A stretch of DNA of 64,000 nt, from positions 354,920 through 418,919 of the forward strand of contig RQTK01000032.1 in NCBI GenBank assembly GCA_003991915.1, in the 5' to 3' direction. The position numbers and the translations under genes were made by a program. Source of the DNA: Elysia chlorotica. Lineage: Eukaryota > Mollusca > Gastropoda > Plakobranchidae. The notes under the pieces were generated by a model. That model was not told where the DNA came from. It was given only the letters and a program-made list of their open reading frames with translations, and searched no databases. Shown piece after piece: positions 49,071 through 61,400 of the stretch. The number at the start of each line of letters is the position of its first letter. The stretch's first letter is position 1.

Positions 49071-51040
49071 TAAGAATAATACATAATTGCAGAAGAAGCA
49101 GCACCGTCGCAGTGTTAGCGTAGCGGTTGCCATGGTGATAATTATAATGATAGCACTTAATAATAATACTTTGAGATGGGAGCGAACAGAATAGGAATGA
49201 TTAAGAACAGCTATAAAGTGATGTAAATGGAACCAAAGAATCGCTGCGCTCTCTGGTGGTTAGAGCTGAGATAATCATGAAAGACGGCGCTTCGTCGGAG
49301 CCTTTATTACCTACGGACTATTCGGAGTAGCGGAGGGAAATGATAAAATTACTACTTGAGTGTTTGGGAGTGTCCAGCGGGAGTATCGATCTGTCTAGTC
49401 TTTTTTTCTTCTAGAGAGCTCGGTGGATGCTTCAGTAGGTGGGGATTAGTTGGTCATGGTGGGCAGAATCAGTAGCTTAGCGCTGACCGAGAAAATTAGA
49501 AAATCGCATCAAAGATCTAATACTTGGAGAGGCTAAGTGGGGAAATTAGACCTTCGCTTGTTAGGGCAGTGTTGTAAGAACTCGAAATAGAGGGGAGATG
49601 TGGCTGGTGATGATCGGGGATGTAGAAATTGTCTTGAATAGGAAGAGGCTGTTGACGAGATAGAGAGAGAAAGTGAACGAGAGTGGGAGCTAACCAGAAA
49701 ACCGTAATTAAGAGTTTTGCTAACCCAACTATCTGTCTGTCTCTCTTTTTCTGTGCATGTATCTCCCTTTTTATCCGCAATCGTGAGGGTTTTTTTTTGA
49801 AGTGAGACAAAGGAATTTGTGCTGCTCTAAAACGGGTGGATATTGTGCAAAATAAAGGCGTACATACTGTGTTCCTTGGAGAAAGAAAAGGGGAAAGAAA
49901 AAATTCATGTAGAATCAACACCAAATGACTTTTAACTTTACTAGATGGTCGTTGCCAAACGAAGTCTAGCAAACATCTGCATAAGTACATTGCAAAACGT
50001 AGAATTAAATTAATACCAAAACTCTTTGTGTTCCGAGGGGAACTTCACGGGGACAGACAATTTGTTCATTAAGTAGACTAGTGTGGTAAACAGCGCCGTC
50101 TCCCAGAAAAATAACTATTAGAGATTTGCTAAAGCGTCCTTATTATTACTATATTTGGATTTAGAAAAGGTAGAATGCTGGGGTAATTATAAGTAGAGAG
50201 TGTTACTTTTAGGGGGTGCTCATGCATGCATCTAAAAACTGAGGAATCTCATCTTACAAAGTGCAAACAATGGCCGTTCGCACTCATAGTTGATTCTCTT
50301 AGGGCCTATTTCAAATCACTATCTGACATTAAATCTTCAGCCTTTAACTGTTTCTACTTCAGCCTTTTCAATCCTTCGTCGCCGTACTGGGTCCCCCTTG
50401 AGAGCCTAAAAGACGTTTAAATCAAATATATTTTTTTTTATTTTTCCTTCTTCAATCAATACATAGCTGAAATAAGCGAATGATATACTTTAATTGATCT
50501 AGTTATTAGGAATGATTGATTGGCAATATTGATATTTTAAATAAAAGGTCGCATTAAGCGATAATCTGGTCGTTTCGGGCCAATTATGACCGACAGTAGA
50601 GTCAAGGTTTGGAAAGGAGGGAATGAGGGGAGGGTGTTCTCCAGTTCGTTCAAATTTAGGCGGGATGGGTGTAACTTGGGAGTTGACCTTCTCACTAAAA
50701 AAATATCGATTAATATTTACGATCCCTTCGTTTTTCAAATGATAATATTCAAAATCAGGGTACTTCAAAATGGTAAATAAGAACATGGGTATATTAAATG
50801 CTGGCAACGTGTATGCTGTAAAATACGATCTACCGATTGATTGACTGATCATCAGGATTAACGCAGCAAACAACAATTTTATTTTTTTTTAACTAAAAAA
50901 CTACCTGTATAGTGCCGTTGCCACACGCTTAAGCCCAAAGAGTTTAATCTATCCGATACAGAATAACGATTTTCATTAGGTAACCACCTAAGTATCACCT
51001 ACATTTAATGGTTTTCGGACATGCAAGATCGAAGAGGTCG
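49071..51040. other. No gene recognised
   Basis: A 157-codon minus frame at 49517-49990 has no start context, splice partner or domain pattern that I can support. The rest is AT-rich. Confidence 0.4.
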
Positions 51041-51350
51041 AAGCTTAACCTGTCTCTCTGTCTGTCTACCTGTCTGTCTGTCTCAGTCTCTCTGTCTCGC
51101 TTCTCTCTGTCTCTCTTCTCTTTTTTTTTCTCTGCCTTCCTTTCTCTCACTCTCTCAGCTCACTTTCTCTTTCTCTTATGTCTCTATCTCTCTTTCTCTC
51201 TATATCTCTATCTCTCTTCTTTATATGTATTTGTCTCTGTCACTCTCTCCCTCTTTTCTTACTTCTTTCTTATCATCTCTCTCACACCATCCGCTCTCTA
51301 TTTTTATCACTCTGTCCATTTATTTATCTATCTATCCATCTATCCATCTA
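51041..51350. repeat. Pyrimidine-rich CT/CTGT tract
   Basis: Irregular CT, CTGT and TATC units. Confidence 0.85.
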
Positions 51351-51359
51351 GATTGCTAG

Positions 51360-52340
51360 CTGGCTAGCTATCTAACTACCTAGCTATCGGGCTTTATGAA
51401 TTATAACTTTTCTGGTGACGTGTAACTTGCCACATAAAGTTAGGTTGCTTTTTATTGTTTGCGATCATTTAAGAGATTGAGAGAAAGAGAGGGAGAGAGG
51501 TAGGGGGAGAAAGAAAGAGAGATAGGGAGATAGATAGATAAGTATAGAGAGAGAACATTTACATGTATATTTTTATACAAACATAACTAAAAGTACCTGC
51601 TATATCACTCAGCTACAGAAAAGCCAAAAATTGTTAACAACGCCAACAATAATTTAATTACATGTGTAGTGCAGAAATATTCTTTAGCACTTAGATTTAC
51701 ACAAATTTCAAGAAATAAAAGAAGAAAAGAAGAACAATATAGTACCAAGAAAAGCAAATAAACTTACCAAACGTGTGTGATTCTGAATCAAAACGCTGCT
51801 GTTATGGTAGACTCAAGTCAACAATGCTTATATTTAACTTTTCGCCGACATCCAGTCTCTTGTAAACACCAGCTTAACGTCTTGTAAGACTTGCTTCGAG
51901 TTTTATGCAGAACTTAGCTTCCTAAATCTTCTAGCCTACAAATGTATACTCGGGTGGGGCTCAACAGTCAAAGATGGAGATAATGCACGTGCTATTTCTT
52001 CTGTAAATAGTAAAACATAAACTAGTTCCGTTGAAGTAAAACGCATTATCAACACGATGATGAAAGAAGAAACTGTGAAGATGTTTGACACAGATAAGAC
52101 CAAGGCGTGGGGTTCTTCGGGTTACCCAAGTTCATGTCTTACTCAGTCTTACTGGCTACAAAGATAGATCGATATGACGTGAGTAAAGAACGTGCCTCGG
52201 CAAGCGTTGGGGGTGAGCGAGATAAAAACATAACAAACCCCTGCGGTTGATCTCTTTTCTTCTAGCTTGTAGGGTGACAGATGAAGGAGGAGAGTGGGGG
52301 GAATGAGGAACGTAGATGAGAGGAGTTTGGAACATTCGAC
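51360..52340. other. No gene recognised
   Basis: Contains an irregular GA tract at 51475-51555; otherwise AT-rich with nothing identified. Confidence 0.4.
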
Positions 52341-52502
52341 ACGAGGGAGAGATAGAAAGAGAAAGAGAGAGAGAGTGAGAGAGAGAGGATGAGGAGGAGG
52401 ATGTGACAGACAACCAGGATCAACAGTGTGATTCCTCCTTCTATTCCTTCCTTCTTTTTTTCCTTCTATATCTCCCTCTCTGTCTCCAATCGTGGCTCCT
52501 CT

Positions 52503-52554
<52 letters not shown>

Positions 52555-52560
52555 CCTTTT
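52341..52560. repeat. (GA)n tract facing a (TC)n tract
   Basis: Purine-rich 52341-52410 and pyrimidine-rich 52437-52560 lie close together and could fold back on each other. Confidence 0.85.
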
Positions 52561-52959
52561 TTTTCTACAATGTTTCTTTCACTGTCCTCTTTTGCCGTCA
52601 GCTTATCTCTGATAGAGCAAATAAACATGGTACGGAAACCAGGTGTTTCTTAAATGTTTCTAATGAAGAGGTGGGGCTATGGCCGTTTTGGTCTATTGTC
52701 ATTATTTTAATAGAGAAAGATGGAGACTGACAGACGCAGAAAGACAGACGAAGACAGGCAGACAGGCACAGAGACTGAGAGCAATAGAGGGGTAGACAGA
52801 TATATAAACAGACAAACGGGGAGATAGACAGAAGAGTCAGGAAGAAACTTTCGAATCGTGTTTCGTAAAATAGAGTATCAATGGAGGGGGAATCATGGCA
52901 GACCTTCTTCGTTACAAATACACAGTTTTAAAACAGATAGATATAACACAGACAAAAAT

Positions 52960-52961
52960 GA

Positions 52962-52992
<31 letters not shown>

Positions 52993-53125
52993 TAGACATA
53001 GAGAAAGAGAGAGGGGGGATAAAGAGAGAGAAAGAAGAGGAAGAAGAAGAAAAAGCGAGAGAGGGAGAAAAAAGATAGAGCGAGAGTGAGAGAGATAGAG
53101 AGAGAGTGAGAGAAAGAGAGAAATC
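52960..53125. repeat. Irregular (GA)n-rich tract
   Basis: GA units mixed with AAGA, GATA and GGGGG pieces. Confidence 0.88.
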
Positions 53126-53413
53126 CGACAACACCGTTCAGATAATTATAATAGGCCTAAGCTTTAAGTTCTATTTTAATATAAATAGATCACTGTTATC
53201 AAAAACTGTGAATTTTCTTTCTATTTTTGCAAGCTTGCAAAGAAACTAGTATGAGTATTTTCGGAGAGAAAACAAGTTCTCAGAATATTATAAAATATCA
53301 TTGAAAAACTACTCTAGGAATTCGGAATGTATTTTTTACATTTTATGCTTAATGAATGTTTTTAGATTTTTTTTCCTTATGTTTTTTCTTTCATTAGTTT
53401 TTTTTTTATTTAA

Positions 53414-53435
53414 GGGGAGGGGGCGGGGCGGGGGG
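53414..53435 (+). other. Candidate G-quadruplex motif
   Basis: Four G tracts of 4, 5, 4 and 6 bases separated by single-base loops, flanked by T-rich DNA. Confidence 0.7.
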
Positions 53436-53887
53436 TATGCAAATGTTTTTAATTTCTTTTTCTTTTCCTTTTCTCTTCCTTATTTTCTGCAAAGAAATAT
53501 TTAACTGAGAGAGATAAGGTACGCACCATAGCAAACTATGATTTCGTTTTCTGTAGTTTTCGACTTCTGTTCTGCTTTCTTTCAAACCTACCCTCTTCCT
53601 GAATGGTTCTTTAATTCATTTTCCCACTTTCATTTTGACATTATTGTGTTTTATATCAAAATACTATTGGCTTTCTTTTTATTAGTTTCATATTTTGTTT
53701 CGATAATTCTTTATTCCTGTCTCTTTTTCACATCGAAAGCTTGATAGCTTCAAACTTTTTGTTTTCATTATTTTTTTCCCTGTTTCACGGGGGATAACTC
53801 TTGTACAAAATTATACTTCGAATGTTTATCCTCATTATGTCCCTGTTTACGATTGATGGGAGTACATGTACTGGTGATCACTAATTG

Positions 53888-53965
53888 TAGTGGTCTTCAG
53901 TCTCTAGGGCTCTGGACTGACAAGCAGAAGGTTCTTGGTTCAAATCTTAGCTGGTGCCTGGGTTT
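53888..53965 (+). repeat. tRNA-like SINE head
   Basis: AGTGGTCTTCAGTCTC and GGTTCTTGGTTCAAATCTTAG match A and B box layout. Confidence 0.45.
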
Positions 53966-54111
53966 CAGTACAAGATGCTTCGGGAATCCTATAGGATTTA
54001 AAATTGATCAGATGTTTCTTTTACTTTTTTTAGACGACTCATCTTGAGTTTCTATAATCAGACATGATCATTTTAATATCTTATCTTGGGATCCAAATTA
54101 GCTCAGGCAAT

Positions 54112-54370
54112 GGGGTGCCGAACTGGGCAAGTGGTAGAGCGTTGTCTCCCAATCTTTCCAAATTACGATCGGATAAACCTAATATGTTCGATTCCAACCC
54201 CTTTGGTTGGTAGGTGTCAGTATAGCATGACCACCTGAAACAGTACTCCTGGTATACCCGCACTGTCTCTGTGTGGCAGCACGAAAAAAGTCAGACGTTA
54301 GTCTTGGAACTCGTGCACAATACATCGTTTGCTGGCGTTTGGCATCAACTTTAGAAATAAACCTACTCAA
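54112..54370 (+). mobile_element. SINE, diverged but nearly complete
   Basis: Head GGGTGCCGAACTGGGCAAG with GGTAGAGCG, a B box GTTCGATTCCA preceded by an insertion, junction TTGGTTGGTAGGTGTCAG, body with AGACGTTAGTCTTGG and a degraded tail. Confidence 0.8.
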
Positions 54371-54497
54371 TCACTCCACACAGACGACAAAACCTTCCCG
54401 AATCTCCATCTTTTACTGTTTAGGAATGCAAAACTAGAAGAACAAAGTTATCTTTCTTTTTTATTATTATAATTAGCGTAGTTAAACTTAAATAGCT

Positions 54498-54596
54498 TAT
54501 ACATTGTGGAAAACAAATGGAAAAATGGCTTTCTATAACATAAAGCTGTTCATACATTGTGGAAAACAAATGGAAAAATGGCTTTCTATAACATAA
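54498..54596. repeat. Tandem duplication, about 54 bp
   Basis: Two copies of a unit containing CATTGTGGAAAACAAATGG and ATGGCTTTCTATAACATAA, nearly identical, so recent. Confidence 0.95.
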
Positions 54597-54949
54597 TGAT
54601 GGCAATATTTTTTTTCAAAAACTTAAGTCCAACGAAAGCTACGATAACCGCTTGAAACTTCTCGGGATAACTAAATTTCCCGGTGCTTTTAAGTACCGAA
54701 CTCAAAAATGTATCATATAGGAATAAAAATTAACTCATTATGGGATGAAGAATTAGGGTTGTCAACTACTGTACTTAGAATGTACTGAAAGGTTAAAGTC
54801 AAGGTTTAACAAGCTAAGCACAGTCCAAGGTTTAAAATTTCATATTATGCAAAAAAATAAATTTTTTAATGAATACCTTTTCGCCCTTGTTATAGCTGAT
54901 GCAATATAAAAGAGTAATAGTAGACAAAAAAGGCTTGAAAGAAACGTGA

Positions 54950-55560
54950 GTTAAACCAAAACCAATGGTCGTTAGTGAACAGAAAGGTGTCCACGTCAAA
55001 ATTGTAGTAGACGACAAAGAACTTGAACAAGTTCAGCATTTCAAATATCTCGGACAAACAATAACTAGTAACGACAAAACCACCAAAGAAATAGAGACCA
55101 GAATATCACAATCAAAATCAATTTTCAAGAGATCTCAAACTAAGAGCAATAAACATTTCTGTATTTTCCTAACTGCGATGCGGCGACGCAACATGGACTC
55201 TGTACAAAAAATCAGTTTAAAAAGCTAGAAGCTCTCGAGATGTGGGTGTTTCGACGACAAGCAAGAATAAGTTACAAAAAGAGAATAACAAGCAAAGCAA
55301 TCTTGAGAACACTCGGTGTTAGAAGAAAATTAATAGATTTATACGACATCACAAACTGTCTTATTTTGGACACAGAACAGCCTTGTTCAAACAATCCGAA
55401 CAGGCAGAATGGAAAGAATCGGTACGACGACATAAAAGAATGTGCAGGGACCCAGCTGCATGTGATCCACAAACTGGCGCAGGATTGTTTGACATGGAAA
55501 CATATGGCACACCAACCCAGCATCGGGAGGGCACGATGACCAATTAAAAGAGAGTCCTGA
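54950..55560 (+). mobile_element. Decayed LINE reverse-transcriptase 3' fragment
   Basis: Frame 1 (from about 54950) reads KPMVVSEQKGVHVKIVVDD then QVQHFKYLGQTITSNDKTTK-EIETRISQSKS, the C-terminal region typical of non-LTR retrotransposon reverse transcriptases. After a frameshift near 55170-55210 it continues KLEALEMWVFRRQARISYKK-RITSKAILRTLGVRRKLIDL, again characteristic of that protein end. A further frameshift near 55345 leads to YFGHRTALFKQS. Endonuclease and catalytic palm domains are absent. It is a 5'-truncated, frameshifted copy. Confidence 0.88.
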
Positions 55561-56721
55561 AAACAAATTATTTTTATTAAAATTGTATATTACACTGTAT
55601 ATCATTGCCAGTTATCTGCTTTTCTCATGCGTAGACCTTCTTGTATCACTATTGTGGGATAGATGAATATTTGATTTGCTTGGTCTATTATCTGCACTAA
55701 GTGGCATCATACCTGTCTTCAACATAAAAAGTAACCGAAATCAGACAGGGAGTATTTATATCACCGAGTTCAATACATTTCAGTACTCTTCTACCATTCA
55801 ACCATAACACACCTGTACATAGACATCTAATTTTACCTAGTAATTGATCGATTAATGGTAGGACACATTATAGGATTTAAAATGTACATCCTCCATTATC
55901 GGCGCAATAAAAACCGTATCAAATATGGTGAGAATATATTCATTCATAATAAGAAAGATACAGTTATGTGTTCTTCTAGGCTGTAGCAATGTCGACCCCA
56001 AAGTCCTCTACCGTTTTAAGAATGTTTCAAAGTCTTTAAGGCGTTAAAAAATGTTGCGAACATGTCCGCCCGTATCTCAATCTGTATACGGTTTTGCAGC
56101 ATTAACAGCTAAAAAGCCTATTTAAAGCTTTAACCTGTGTCAATGTGTCAAGCAGTTAATGAATTGATCATCTACATAAAATTTTGCACACAAAAAATAT
56201 TGGGTTTTAAGACGTCCACTACAAACTCTTAGCAGTAAATGTTTCATGCGCAGAAGTAAGCAATGAATTAGTATAATTTTAAGCATTGTAAATATTTATA
56301 TTGAGTCAGTCCCTCGTACATTGCATCATTTATATTTGAAATTTAATCCACAGACTCACCCATCCACAAAGTCTCTTGTAAAATGCCTAGTGCCTCGCAA
56401 GTATTTAATAAGCTAGCATCGAATACACTCAAATGAATATCTCTTTAGTTAGGTATTCTATAATGAATAAAGTATAATAATATGGTCCTTTTTTACTTTG
56501 AGCCAATTATAGAATGTAAGGAAATATGAACTTATTACATGTACACTGCACAAGTTGATCTCCAGAGTACATAAATAAAAACATAGATTTATGCAACCCC
56601 CCAAAAACAGTATTATGTCGTTCTTTGAAAGACTGCAAAGCAGAGCCCTTGCTAGATAGTGGCGATTTAGACGAGCAAGTTTGTTTAAATTAATCATTAA
56701 ATTAAACAAAAACAAAATGGT
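55561..56721. other. Probable 3' flank of the bHLH gene
   Basis: AT-rich with no gene seen. Weak ATTAAA signals on the minus strand near 56404 and 56343 could end the transcript of the gene to the right. Confidence 0.4.
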
Positions 56722-58407
56722 TCAATGTCCTGACAGCACCAGTCTTCTCATCTTCCATTTGTGGCTGGGGTAGTCAAACAGTTTGTTCACTTTACCACTG
56801 GGGGAGTCTGAATCACACTCTTCGCCACATCTTTCAGGCTTTGGATCGCCACTAGCTGTGACTGAACAGTGTGCAGTAGGGGCCACTGACTGGGGCAGGT
56901 AGCGTTGTTTGATGATTGGAGCTGTCACAGACTGGGTCTGAACCCCGTGATTAGACTCCGAGAACGCTATCGTCTGAACACTATTGTTCCAACGGACTTC
57001 AGTCGGGGCTATTGGTTGCGTGTAACGTCTGGCATTGTCTATCGTGGTCAACTGTGAGCAGAAATCATCAACGCTGATTTGCTGGTGGTCAGTCGTTGGA
57101 CTTATGACAGATTTGGCCACAGGGGCCTCAGACATCGTACTGGGACAGGTGATGGAGAGACGCGTGTTTGGGGTGGCTAGAGAACCCGTGTCTGATGCCA
57201 CATAAAAGAATTTGCTGGTCATAGAGTTGACCAGTGTATCCTCGGCAGATGGACATCTAGATCTAATCTTTCGCTGCGGGTACGCTGAATGCTGGCGGAA
57301 CATACTGTCCCTCCCTCCGCCGGAAGCGTGGGACAAGCTTTCAAACGTCATGTCCACTGCTCCTTGTGCGTCCCTGTACAGATCACAGACCGCAGACAAC
57401 CCATCGGCATCGCTGCAGTAGGGCTCGTTTATCTGGTCAAGTCGGATCCTTTTTTTAGCAGGGACAAGTTGGTCGTCGTTCACAGCACCCTCTTCATATT
57501 TCGTTCTGTCAAAACTTGGGGGTTGCAGGGTGTTCACTACATTAGATGCATTGCCGTCGACAGACACATTTTCAGTGCTTTGGAAGCTTGAAACAGAGAA
57601 AGGCGAATTGAACTGCTCTAGGTCTACTCCATAAGAGCTGAATCTTGTATGCTCCAGGCCCTCATGTGGTACCCAGATTTGAACTGTGGGTGAGGGTCGT
57701 TGACCTTGTGTATTATGACTCCTTGTATGGCTGTAGGAGTGTGTAGAGCCATGAAACCCAGAGTCGTGTATATCAGCATCCAAATCGTTTGGGCTCATTG
57801 GGGACAGAGCACTTGCAGTTTTGTTCAGAAACCCTGATCCAGCAGACTGTAAGCTTTTCAGAGTTGGAAGCGGAGCCTGAAGGAGTTGAGCGAGGTACGA
57901 GCTGGAGCTCATGGGGTCCCCGTTGGATCTCTTGAGTGAGTCCCTAGCGAATTTACGCTTTGGAGATGGTGGTGGCGATGGGTAGTTTGTTAGCTCATGG
58001 TCCACGCTTACTGTTGTGGGTTTCTCAGTTGAAAATGTCTGTTTCTGTCCCAACGTATGGCTGTAAGGATCTTCCACATGTGAAATGTTTGGCATGCACC
58101 TGGCTGTGTAGGATATGGATGGTGAACCAATCTCGGCGCTGCATACATCCGGGACCGCATGGAGACTGTGGCCCTCTTGCCTGTTGTTTGGGTGTGTTGT
58201 GGCGACATGCAGTGTGTTTGACAGCCATGGGCGGGATCTGTGGTCCAAGTCTCTGCCCACCGTGATGTCACCAGGCACTCTGACCAAATACGGCTGGTGG
58301 GGAATTCGTCCTACTATGAGGAAGGGATTCAGAAGTATATTGGCTAGAGCATTTATTTTCGATAGAAGTATCCAAATTGAAATGAGAAAAGTGGAATGTG
58401 TGTTCAT
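56722..58407 (-). CDS. Terminal region, third frame (561 codons)
   Basis: Long Ser/Thr/Pro-rich open frame ending LVLSGH and TGA. Recognisable pieces: YPSPPPSPKRKFARDSLKR, a basic, proline-directed phosphosite-like segment; SSSYLAQLLQAPLPTLKSLQ, a possible amphipathic activation motif; AKKRIRLDQ, a second basic cluster. The real coding part probably begins near 58300 (GRIPHQPYLVRVPGD), because the first 30 residues look like out-of-frame sequence. Confidence 0.65.
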   Translation of the reverse strand: MNTHSTFLISIWILLSKINALANILLNPFLIVGRIPHQPYLVRVPGDITVGRDLDHRSRPWLSNTLHVATTHPNNRQEGHSLHAVPDVCSAEIGSPSISYTARCMPNISHVEDPYSHTLGQKQTFSTEKPTTVSVDHELTNYPSPPPSPKRKFARDSLKRSNGDPMSSSSYLAQLLQAPLPTLKSLQSAGSGFLNKTASALSPMSPNDLDADIHDSGFHGSTHSYSHTRSHNTQGQRPSPTVQIWVPHEGLEHTRFSSYGVDLEQFNSPFSVSSFQSTENVSVDGNASNVVNTLQPPSFDRTKYEEGAVNDDQLVPAKKRIRLDQINEPYCSDADGLSAVCDLYRDAQGAVDMTFESLSHASGGGRDSMFRQHSAYPQRKIRSRCPSAEDTLVNSMTSKFFYVASDTGSLATPNTRLSITCPSTMSEAPVAKSVISPTTDHQQISVDDFCSQLTTIDNARRYTQPIAPTEVRWNNSVQTIAFSESNHGVQTQSVTAPIIKQRYLPQSVAPTAHCSVTASGDPKPERCGEECDSDSPSGKVNKLFDYPSHKWKMRRLVLSGH

Positions 58408-61400
58408 TGTTAGGGAAGTATGGCAAGGAGTGGTTTATATCTTGTTTGTCTCTCAGGTCGATAAGTTCTGAATACTCATATTTATTGTCTAGGTGGACTG
58501 AGCGGTACGTTTTATAAATCTCATATTCTTCCTTTTCTGAAGAGATATGTGGAAACATGTTAGTTTCACCATTTACATGATCCTTTCTGTCGACAGGTGT
58601 GGATTGGAAGAAATCCACCGAAGAAGAGTAACCACGGCTGACACCAGCATCTCTAACGGACAAGGTTTGCACGTGGTCCCTATGGGTAAAACTGACTTGA
58701 TTCCTGGCACGGCATTTCCTTCAGAGCGCACCGACCAAGCGCGCAGCACTCTGGGAGACGGTGAGGGTGAAGGTCGTCCTGAGCTCTGACGTCAGCTGAG
58801 GACAAGTTGGAGTTATCGTTCGTGGTTTCCTCTCCCACAGTCAAAAAGTATGAATCTGCCTCAGATCTCCTAATAAAAGAACTGGTGGTCTTATCGCCGC
58901 TTGAAAGAGGCAGAGTGGAGCTAGTGGTAGAGTTTTGTCCTTTGCTGGACAGAGGTTGGTCTTGGTCTTGATGGTTAAGACGACTATACGATATATTGAC
59001 CTCTGTTTCTCTGGCCATGATAGTTTGCGATGGCTGATAGTCGACATCACTATCTTTAACAGCGGAACACACTGGTGGATGAGATTAGGTGGTGGGGAAA
59101 AAGAGGTTTGCGGTTAGACGTGGATCTTTTGTCTGACTAGGTAATCTCAAATTATCAATGCTACCAAATAATAGAAATTGTGTTAATGCAATATTAATAA
59201 AGCCTGTGCTTTGGGTAGCAACTTTATGTGATATTATGTAAAAGTTGCCACTCTTAGCCTTGACACCCGTCCAAGGGAAAGTTAAGATGGGGGTTGAGAA
59301 ACAAATTAACAAGCTTACAAACAAACATTACCACACAAAAAAATCGAATAAATCATTGGTTACATCTCCTGAGATCAACAGGTATATATCACAAATCAAT
59401 CCTCGTCGAACCCATTTTAATAGAAAAATCAAGAGTTAACCACTGCATGCAAACTCACCTTCTCGTAAGTTGTTCACCGAGAAAGTGCTGATTGCCCATT
59501 TGGTCACAGAAAGGGCGAACGCGCTAGCAGTTGACTTTCCGCCGACACTCTGCTTGTAGGAATCGAACAGGCGCTCTGCGATTCCAAGAAACTGGTGATT
59601 AAGGTCAAGGTATTTACTGAGAGAATGTTACTGGTTCAAGCTAATGGTCTTCCGGTTAGCATTGGTGCTTGATATGTTTAATAAAGAATAATATTTCACA
59701 AAGGGTTGATTTACATATAAGACATTAGATATGTTCAACAAATTCCAGGTTCTAAACCTTTTTCTACTTTAATGACTACAATTTTCGCGCCGTTTAGCAT
59801 TGCTAGCAGTGAGTGATGCTGCTGGATAAACCAACTAAAACCTAAGGCAGAGCGCATGATTTCTGTATAGGTGACATAACTCTTGGTGATGTAAACAAAA
59901 TTCCCTGTAAATAAATAAATTAAAGAAACGAGACTACTTTTAATCAAGTTGATTAAACAAACCAAAAGATGCAAAGGATACGATGCTGTTAGCTGTCCAG
60001 CCTTCGCGTTTCTCTGGATGTGACGTTACAAATGAACAGAAGTGATGGTCCAAATCGGAAGTTTGTGCAACATCCAATAAAGGATCGCTGACGCTGTATT
60101 CTCTGGAGTTAAAAGAATGAGTGAAAAGATAAGGTTGTCAGACTTCAGCGATTTAAGGATTTGGTTGTTGAAAAGTGATAAATGTAAATACAAAACGTTT
60201 TTACTTCTAGTAACTCAAAATAATCTAAATGGAATAACTGTGGTTATTTTTGAAACTAGAAACTCCTTCATCATAATTGGTATACATGATGCAAATTTTC
60301 GCAGATTTGTGGTCGAAAAATTACTGCTGTTTATTCTTCCCCTTATCTTGCATTTCCTAATCTCCCCCTCCCCCCTTTTCCTCTTCTTCCTTATCTTCCT
60401 CAGCTCGGTATCCTTTTTTTGTTCTACCCCTCCAAACATTCTTATTTGGATCTTTCATCCACATATTTCTACCAAAATGCGGCCTCTTTTAATATAGGTA
60501 GCAGATCAGTATGTAGACGTTAAAACCGTCACCCTGATTCGGGGATTGGGTGTAAGAGAAAAAGAGAGAAGGTTCAGAAACAATGCACAGAGACAGGGTA
60601 AAGAGGTGATCCAACAGACCGAATGAGGCAGGGACATGGAGTTATAAGAAAGGGTCTGAGAGGGAAGGAGAAGCCAGAACAATAAAAAGATTAAACCTAC
60701 TTTATATCTTGGTTTAGACTCGCGATCTCTGCCCGCAAGTTGTCCAGTGTAGAGTCCAGTCGAACCACTTCTCTCTGCAGGAACTTGCAATGGTCAACGG
60801 CTGCGAAGGGCAACATAAAATACACTATCTGGACTGAGGGGTGATTACATCGGATTCCCATAACATCCTTAGGTTTCCCGAATGGTTAAAATTTTGCGAG
60901 ATTCAAACCTCGGGCCTCCTGCTCGTCAGCTCAGGAGAGCACTAACGACTGAGTTGATATCTCGCCTTAGACTGAAGAATGTGTGAGTCCAGTGCTGTAT
61001 ATAGCGCATAGCGTATCTTTATCGTCAACTTAAGCACTTTTAGTGAATTTCCCCGGCGGTTCGAAATTGTATGTATTCGCAAAAAAGCATCTGCTGCAGG
61101 TATTGTCTCATCAAAAAATACAACATAGCTGGGTGAAAACCATAGGAGAAGATTATTTTCCATTTAAATATTCATCTCAACTCGGTAATCAAAATACAGT
61201 GTAATCTCCTATCTGCTGGCTTCTTGTTAAAAAAAAGAGAGTCAAAGTGCAAGCTGATCATCTCGTAATCATAAAACGTTAAAAGATGGTGTTTGTGATG
61301 GTGGTGATGGTGGTAGAGATATTTTGAAGGCTTACCATTGAGGAGTACATTGGACTTGCTGTTCCTGCCAGAATCCGCAGGGTAGCGGGGCACGATGGTC

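Noticed and set aside
49517..49990. 157-codon minus-strand frame as a gene
   Set aside because: No splice sites, family pattern or sensible composition shift; the middle is a CT-derived low-complexity stretch.
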